The notes under the pieces: generated by a model | What the model was told of the DNA's origin: nothing | What the model saw: only the letters and a program-made list of their open reading frames with translations | Database searches by the model: none | In this document: one piece after another, positions 62,839 to 64,000 of the stretch | How the letters are laid out: the number at the start of each line of letters is the position of its first letter | How positions within the stretch are numbered: the stretch's first letter is position 1 | Source: Streptomyces rapamycinicus NRRL 5491 | GTDB taxonomy: Bacteria; Actinomycetota; Actinomycetes; Streptomycetales; Streptomycetaceae | Direction of reading: 5' to 3' | Assembly (NCBI RefSeq): GCF_024298965.1 | Contig: NZ_CP085193.1 | Location: 11,842,001-11,906,000 of the forward strand | Length of the DNA stretch: 64,000 bases | Position numbers and translations under genes: made by a program

Positions 62839-62854
62839 TTTTGGATACAGAATG
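62839..62854. promoter_or_regulatory. GntR operator-like site 2 just before the regulator gene
   Basis: TTTTGGATACAGAATG is the second copy of the repeat at 62749-62764. It lies 40 bp before the chosen GntR start, a position expected for autorepression. The regulator is assigned by proximity. Confidence 0.5.
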
Positions 62855-62893
62855 GGTCGGGGGGCGGACACTATGCTGGTCAGGGAGGTTGAG

Positions 62894-63550
62894 ATGATGG
62901 TCCGACCACAGGCGCGCATCCGGGTGAGACTCGCCGACGAAGTCGCTGATGTGCTACGCGAAATGATCTACTCTGGGGCGTTGGTGCCCGGCGAGAAGCT
63001 CAAGCAGCAGCGCCTGTCCGACGAACTCGGCGTCAGCCGCACGCCCCTGCGTGAGGCCTTCCGGATGCTCGAGCAAGAAGGCCTCGTGCGAGTGGACTCC
63101 CGACAGGGTGTGCGGGTCATCGCCGGGGACACGGAGACGCTGTTGCAGGCATACGCGGTCCGCGAGGTCGTGGACGGTCTGGCGGCGCGGCTCGCCGCCG
63201 AGGAGAGGACGTCCGAGGACGTCACCGAGCTGCACGAGATCGTCGATCAGCAGCGTGCGTCCATCCGTCCATGGAGATCCGAGCGCTACACACAGCTCAA
63301 CGTCGCCTTCCACGCGCGCATCATGTCCGCGAGTCACAACGACTTCGTCGTCGCCCAGATGCCTCTGCTCCGGCTGACCGCTCGTGTCTTCTCACCGTTC
63401 GCACTGCTGGAAGTGGGGACGGCGGCAAGGGCGATCGAACAACACGTCCAGATCCTCGCCGCCATCGAGTCCGGCGCCCCGGAGGAGGCCGAGCAGGCCG
63501 CTCGATCCCATATCCGCGCCACGACCGATCGCCTGGAGCGTATTCGGTGA
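62894..63550 (+). CDS. GntR-family (FCD) transcriptional regulator
   Basis: This 218-residue regulator has an N-terminal winged helix (IRVRLADEVADVLREMIYSGALVPGEKLKQQRLSDELGVSRTPLREAFRMLEQEGLVRV). A helical FCD ligand domain follows with metal-binding His/Asp residues (NVAFHARIMSASHN, then EQHVQILAAIESG, SHIRATTDRL). ATG 62894 follows GGGAGG at 5 nt; upstream ATGs at 62852 and 62873 are possible, but the first overlaps an operator-like site. It is divergent from the sulfate-ester operon, which it probably represses until a ligand is present. Confidence 0.9.
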   Translation: MMVRPQARIRVRLADEVADVLREMIYSGALVPGEKLKQQRLSDELGVSRTPLREAFRMLEQEGLVRVDSRQGVRVIAGDTETLLQAYAVREVVDGLAARLAAEERTSEDVTELHEIVDQQRASIRPWRSERYTQLNVAFHARIMSASHNDFVVAQMPLLRLTARVFSPFALLEVGTAARAIEQHVQILAAIESGAPEEAEQAARSHIRATTDRLERIR

Positions 63551-63570
63551 ACGCCCGGGTTCGCTGAGGC

Positions 63571-64000
63571 TCAGCGGCTCCGTTCGCGCAGCCGGTGCGG
63601 ATGAGCCGGATACACGCCGAGGACGCGCACCTCCGAAGAGAAGAAGTGCAATTCCTGCAGGGCGAGGTCCACGCGCGGATCGTCGGGATGTCCCTCGACC
63701 TCGGCGTAGAAGCCGCTGGCGTTCAGGCCGGCGCCCATCTGGTAGCTCTCGATCTTGGTGAGGTTCACGCCACTGCTCGCGAACCCACCGAGCGCCTTGT
63801 ACAAGGCGCTGGGGACGTTGCGCACGCAGAAGAACAGACTCGTCATGGTCGGTTCCTCCGTGTTCGCCGGCACGGTGGTGTCCCGGGAGAGGATGACGAA
63901 TCGGGTGGTGTTGTCGGGATCGTCCTCGACCTTCGGCTTCAGGACCTCCAGGCCGTGGAGAGGGGCCGCCGCGGGTGGGGCGAGCGCCGCGTGTCTGGCG
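63571..64000 (-). CDS. pheA: Prephenate dehydratase, C-terminal part (partial)
   Basis: The 5' part lies outside the window; about 142 C-terminal residues are seen. NTTRFVILSRD is the end of the catalytic PDT domain and includes the TRF motif. The ACT domain follows (SLFFCVRNVPSALYKALGGFASSGVNLTKIESYQ...GFYAEVEGHPDD). The ACT ligand motif reads ESYQ rather than ESRP, as in many single-function dehydratases. The enzyme makes phenylpyruvate for phenylalanine. It converges on the GntR gene with only 20 bp between stops. Confidence 0.9.
   Translation of the reverse strand, partial: ARHAALAPPAAAPLHGLEVLKPKVEDDPDNTTRFVILSRDTTVPANTEEPTMTSLFFCVRNVPSALYKALGGFASSGVNLTKIESYQMGAGLNASGFYAEVEGHPDDPRVDLALQELHFFSSEVRVLGVYPAHPHRLRERSR

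Overview
The window looks like a chromosomal segment of a Streptomyces-type actinomycete. Coding DNA is very GC-rich, GTG starts are common, stop/start overlaps of the ATGA or GTGA type abound, and leucine TTA codons are almost absent (one in the STAND gene, two in the ATP-grasp gene). The gene families (MmyB-like regulator, IcmF, DUF1918, paired USP/CBS proteins) fit that group. No rRNA, tRNA, CRISPR array or insertion sequence was seen. The species cannot be named from the sequence alone.

Layout. (1) 1-11.9 kb, mixed accessory genes: the tail of an exporter with its MarR regulator, a methyltransferase, an esterase, a 1500-residue nucleoside-phosphorylase/STAND NTPase (3365-7867) with the shape of an anti-phage sensor, a DJ-1/AraC regulator, a GAPDH, and a divergent MmyB-like regulator/SDR pair around a long palindrome. 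(2) 11.9-22.3 kb, an unassigned biosynthetic locus: ATP-grasp ligase, A-T-TE NRPS-like synthetase, SDR, a GNAT-aminotransferase fusion, cupin, NodU/CmcH carbamoyltransferase and a GNAT. Its first gene sits behind a relatively AT-rich, palindrome-rich leader and carries two TTA codons, which suggests bldA control. (3) 22.5-32.7 kb, a cytosolic NAD(P)-coupled [NiFe] hydrogenase of the sulfhydrogenase/group 3b type with maturation genes (endopeptidase, HypF, HypC, HypD, HypE; no HypA/HypB here). (4) 32.7-44.7 kb, a dormancy-like stress block: two CBS-BON proteins, a DUF1918-nitroreductase fusion, three universal stress proteins, PPK2, a GNAT-acyl-CoA synthetase fusion and a P2-type ATPase. Regions 3 and 4 together recall the mycobacterial DosR regulon. 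(5) 44.8-49.8 kb, a flavinylation/electron-transfer operon (ferric-reductase-like membrane protein, FMN-binding protein, ApbE) divergent from a response regulator/histidine kinase pair, with paired 11-bp repeats between them. (6) 49.8-57.7 kb, a beta-propeller-like orphan, then short acyl-CoA metabolism: IcmF, 3-hydroxyacyl-CoA dehydrogenase, TetR and acyl-CoA dehydrogenase. (7) 57.8-63.6 kb, a sulfate-ester/sulfonate uptake operon (ABC ATPase, permease, lipoprotein, arylsulfatase) divergent from an FCD-type GntR regulator. The window ends in the 3' part of a prephenate dehydratase gene.

The strongest candidates for undescribed biology are the biosynthetic locus in region 2 and the phosphorylase-STAND protein. 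Functions are assigned from motifs and context only; no database search was possible.
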